This document shows positions 61,522 to 64,000 of a DNA stretch of 64,000 nucleotides, piece after piece; the first letter of the stretch is position 1; the number at the start of each line of letters is the position of its first letter. This DNA is from Brucella tritici (lineage in GTDB: Bacteria; Pseudomonadota; Alphaproteobacteria; Rhizobiales; Rhizobiaceae): the NCBI RefSeq assembly GCF_008932295.1, contig NZ_WBWA01000023.1, positions 1 through 64,000 on the forward strand, in the 5' to 3' direction. Position numbers and translations under genes: made by a program. The notes beneath the pieces were generated by a model, which saw nothing but the letters and a program-made list of their open reading frames with translations, made no database searches and was not told the DNA's origin.

Positions 61522-62513
61522 ACAAGCGCCGTGATGCTTTACGAGATTTTCTAACACCGATTACGACTAACCATGAGTTCTCAGCTGAGAACACACCTAG
61601 ACGGCCGCAGGTGTCTTCAGGCGCATTGCAAAGCATGAATGATGCCATCACCGGCCTATCGAATGAAGCTGACGAGCTTCGCAAAGCGCTATCCGATGGC
61701 CAAGCTATTGTAGAGCTCGATGCAAATCTCATTGATGCATCCTTTGTCAAAGATCGCCTAGATGAGCATACAGGCGCGGATTTTGACGCTTTATTGAATA
61801 GCATTCAGGAGAACGGTCAGGCAGTACCCGTGCTTGTAAGACCAAATCCTGATCAATCCGGCCGTTATCAACTTGCTTACGGACATCGGCGCGTTGCGGC
61901 CCTTAAACAGCTTGGCCTAAAGGTCAAATCGTTCATTCGAGACCTGTCCGACGACGAGTTGATTATAGCGCAAGGTAACGAAAACCTTGAACGCAAAGAT
62001 CTCTCTTTTATTGAGAAGGCATTATTTGCTCGGCGCCTGGAAGACCGTGGAACGACGAGAGCGGTGATCATGGCAACGTTCGGTACCTCATCGAGAGGCG
62101 TTTTATCCGAAATGATTGCGTTGGCACGAAAGTTACCTGAAGAGCTCATACAGGCTATTGGCGCAGCGCCAGGTATTGGACGTCCGAAATGGGATTCGAT
62201 GGCTACACTGCTAGCCAATAAGCCTAACGCGTTTGAAACCGTTATTCGGAACGAAACTCTGCAGACTCTAAATAGTACCGAACGCTTTGAAGCGATCTTC
62301 GCGTCGCTTAAGCAAGCGAACAAAGTATCAACAAACACAGCGGGTCATGCCTGGCGATCTGATGACTCACAATTAAGAGCAGTTACCAAATCCAAACCTA
62401 AAGGATATGCTGTCGAGTTCTCAGAGCCTGAAGGAAAAGCGTTTGGAGCGTGGATATCGGATAATATGAAGCGCTTATATGAAGAATATAAGGACAGTAA
62501 ACAGCCCAATTAG
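61518..62513 (+). CDS. repB: partition protein RepB (ParB-like)
   Basis: 331 residues. ParB nuclease-like N-terminal box with VLVRPNPDQSGRYQLAYGHR, RVAALKQLG; central helix-turn-helix (TRAVIMATFGTSSRGVLSEM) and a C-terminal dimerisation part. Codons 20-25 are written in a second copy of the parS palindrome (61577-61592). Confidence 0.95.
   Translation: MNKRRDALRDFLTPITTNHEFSAENTPRRPQVSSGALQSMNDAITGLSNEADELRKALSDGQAIVELDANLIDASFVKDRLDEHTGADFDALLNSIQENGQAVPVLVRPNPDQSGRYQLAYGHRRVAALKQLGLKVKSFIRDLSDDELIIAQGNENLERKDLSFIEKALFARRLEDRGTTRAVIMATFGTSSRGVLSEMIALARKLPEELIQAIGAAPGIGRPKWDSMATLLANKPNAFETVIRNETLQTLNSTERFEAIFASLKQANKVSTNTAGHAWRSDDSQLRAVTKSKPKGYAVEFSEPEGKAFGAWISDNMKRLYEEYKDSKQPN
61577..61592. 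other. parS partition site 2, inside repB
   Basis: GTTCTCAGCTGAGAAC, identical to the copy at 60118-60133, inside the repB coding sequence (it encodes part of HEFSAENT). Confidence 0.85.
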
Positions 62514-62527
62514 GAGACTTAGCAAAA

Positions 62528-62579
62528 GAAAAAGGCCCCCAAACGTTACCGTCGTGGAAGCCTCTCTCAAAGTTCTAGC
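62528..62579 (-). ncRNA. antisense RNA (ctRNA) controlling repC
   Basis: Between repB and repC on the minus strand. Promoter TTGACA (62614-62609) and GATTCT (62591-62586), 17 bases apart, place the start near 62579. The RNA ends in a hairpin (AGGC ... GGGGGCCT) followed by five or more T, a rho-independent terminator at about 62528-62562. A counter-transcribed RNA here lowers RepC synthesis in all studied repABC plasmids and sets copy number and incompatibility. Confidence 0.85.
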
Positions 62580-62673
62580 AGACTGAGAATCGCATTTCCC
62601 CGAATCGGTGTCAAGAGTCGTAAGCGTCTTTTTGGCGGTTGGATTTCTTTTGCCTTTTGAAAGGTGAGAGGGA

Positions 62674-63903
62674 ATGCAAATTCTGAAAACTGACACGTCC
62701 GCATTTCTTGGGCGAATGAAGGTCTTTGCCCAAAATTTTGATCGGCAGGAAAAACCTGAGCAGGGGAGGGGCATAAACAGATGGGCGCTTTACAAACAAC
62801 TCTGCGTAGCTAAGGCAGAATTCGGTCTGAACGATCGTTGCCTAGCTGTGCTGAGTTCGCTGTTGTCATTTCTGCCTGACGATGAATTACTTGAGAAAAG
62901 CGGCATCGTCGTTTTCCCATCCAATAGACAGCTTTCGCTACGCGCCCATGGCATGCCGGAGTCCACACTGCGCCGACATCTGGCATCTCTGATTGAAGCT
63001 GGAATCATTGCGCGCAAAGATAGTCCGACGCGCAAACGGTATGCTCATAAAGATAAGGAAGGCGGCGTCGAACTTGCTTTCGGCTTTTCATTTGCGCCCT
63101 TGCTCGATCGCGCATCTGAAATTGCTGCAATCGCGGATAAAATTCTCGCCGATCAGAAAACACTGAAGCGTCTTCGCGACGAAGTGTCGGTCATGCGCCG
63201 AGATATGGCGGCAGCTTTTGCGGATAGCGCCAAAGAAACAGGTGAGCTCAGTGAGCGTCTCGAAGCATTGTTCATTCGTTTCCGTGCCGTTGTCGACGCT
63301 ATCCCTCGCCGCGCGTCTCTTGATGAACTGTCCGCTATCAAGGCCGATCTTGAAGCCATTGGTGGCGAAATAGCTATCGCTTTGAAAACAATAGAGATTG
63401 TTCCAGAAATGAGCGGCAGCGTCGCTCAATCTAAGCGGCAGCATAATGAATCCCTGCCAGAATCCTTTTTTGAATCTCAAAATGGCGAAAAGAATGATTT
63501 GAAGGTGCTTTCGTCGGAAGCATCCGTTCCTGTCGACAGCGAAAGTGAAAACTCTGATCGAACTCGAACTTCAATTTCTCTCGATCAAGTGCTTCGAACC
63601 TGTCCAGATATCCGTGAGTATGGTGCTAAAGGGATTAACACATGGCGTGAGCTTTTCGATGCTTCGCGGATTGTCTCTGGCTTTCTCGGCATCAGTCAGT
63701 CAGCCTATCAGGAAGCTATACATTTCATGGGCGCAGAAACCGCTTCAACCGCTATTGCGTGGATCCTGCAGAAACTGGCGTCGATCAACTCGCCTGGTGG
63801 ATATCTGCGATCTCTGACGCAGAAGGCGAGGGGAGGGACCTTTTCAATCAGTCAGCTTCTGTTTTCAGGGATGAAGGCCAATGGCGGACAAGTCTCTGCG
63901 TAA
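62674..63903 (+). CDS. repC: replication initiator RepC
   Basis: 409 residues. Family blocks: FLGRMKVFAQNFDRQEK, GINRWALYKQLCVAKAEFGL, ERCLAVL-type NDRCLAVLSSLLSFLPDDE, FPSNRQLSLRAHGMPESTLR, RRHLASLIEAGIIARKDSP, and a C-terminal TASTAIAWILQKLASINSPG, GYLRSLTQKA. RepC starts replication at an origin that in this family lies within its own gene. Intact length. 63904-64000 holds no further supported feature. Confidence 0.95.
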   Translation: MQILKTDTSAFLGRMKVFAQNFDRQEKPEQGRGINRWALYKQLCVAKAEFGLNDRCLAVLSSLLSFLPDDELLEKSGIVVFPSNRQLSLRAHGMPESTLRRHLASLIEAGIIARKDSPTRKRYAHKDKEGGVELAFGFSFAPLLDRASEIAAIADKILADQKTLKRLRDEVSVMRRDMAAAFADSAKETGELSERLEALFIRFRAVVDAIPRRASLDELSAIKADLEAIGGEIAIALKTIEIVPEMSGSVAQSKRQHNESLPESFFESQNGEKNDLKVLSSEASVPVDSESENSDRTRTSISLDQVLRTCPDIREYGAKGINTWRELFDASRIVSGFLGISQSAYQEAIHFMGAETASTAIAWILQKLASINSPGGYLRSLTQKARGGTFSISQLLFSGMKANGGQVSA

Positions 63904-64000
63904 TCCAGTCCAAGCGAGATTCGACCGGCTGCGGTCCTTTGTCTGGCGTGAGAACTCGTCGCTGTTGATTTGCGTTACATGTTGAACCAGCGGGGCGCGG

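Noticed and set aside
1-64000. CRISPR arrays, tRNA or rRNA genes
   Set aside because: No spaced direct repeats and no cloverleaf or rRNA-like sequence were seen on reading both strands.

Overview
The window looks like part of a large, mosaic plasmid (or plasmid-like replicon) of an alphaproteobacterium of the order Hyphomicrobiales (Rhizobiales), most in keeping with Ochrobactrum/Brucella or the Rhizobiaceae. The evidence is a complete repABC replication and partition module at the right end (two identical parS palindromes, an antisense RNA gene between repB and repC), an Irr-box-like iron control element, a RHE_PE00001-type protein, and Acr3-type arsenic genes of rhizobial style. I cannot fix the genus from sequence alone. 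By eye the first 20 kb are clearly richer in G+C than the rest; the change falls on an IS21-type element.

Layout. 0-1 kb: truncated IS6-type element that cuts a histidine kinase relic. 1.3-8.3 kb: a redox cluster made of an FMN transferase (ApbE), a PepSY membrane protein fused to flavodoxin and ferredoxin-reductase domains, a secreted DUF2271 protein with a flavinylation-like motif, cytochrome b561, a small secreted PepSY protein and a two-component system. 8.3-15.7 kb: MgtC/DUF4010 membrane protein, metallo-beta-lactamase/beta-CASP nuclease, signal peptidase S26, DUF6448 protein, P1B-4 metal ATPase and a VIT-type Fe/Mn transporter under a predicted Irr box. 16-20.3 kb: second PepSY protein and a TetR-controlled ABC/HlyD exporter. 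20.4-24.3 kb: IS21 and IS5/IS903-type elements that flank the remains of a CAP12-type TIR effector. 24.5-28.4 kb: many very small genes, three of which share a conserved upstream module. 28.6-31.7 kb: arsR-acr3-arsC-arsH and a truncated MFS gene. 31.8-37.5 kb: YCII protein, DUF6880, RHE_PE00001 protein, then a Phd/PIN toxin-antitoxin, a second Phd-like gene and a tyrosine recombinase in one overlapping run. 37.6-46.5 kb: a segment bounded by two 776-bp direct copies of the recombinase catalytic domain; it holds membrane proteins, two Cys-protease-like (NC[ST]) proteins, a patatin lipoprotein, a LysR regulator and an EamA transporter. 47.5-53.7 kb: HlyD/DUF3302 pair, secreted amidohydrolase, outer-membrane barrel, frameshifted alpha/beta hydrolase. 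54.4-60 kb: serine recombinase, ParDE, SDR/AraC pair, two small secreted proteins. 60.1-63.9 kb: repABC.

How the parts work together. The left third reads as a metal and redox stress island: cytosolic NAD(P)H electrons could pass through the PepSY flavoreductase to a covalently flavinylated periplasmic protein, while the VIT transporter and P1B-4 ATPase would remove excess iron or a related metal when Irr repression is lifted. The arsenic operon adds another resistance trait. Toxin-antitoxin pairs, recombinases and repABC account for maintenance and reshuffling of the replicon. Several genes are broken (IS6, kinase relic, stop-interrupted gene at 9.8 kb, TIR relic, MFS fragment, recombinase fragment, hydrolase), showing repeated recombination.
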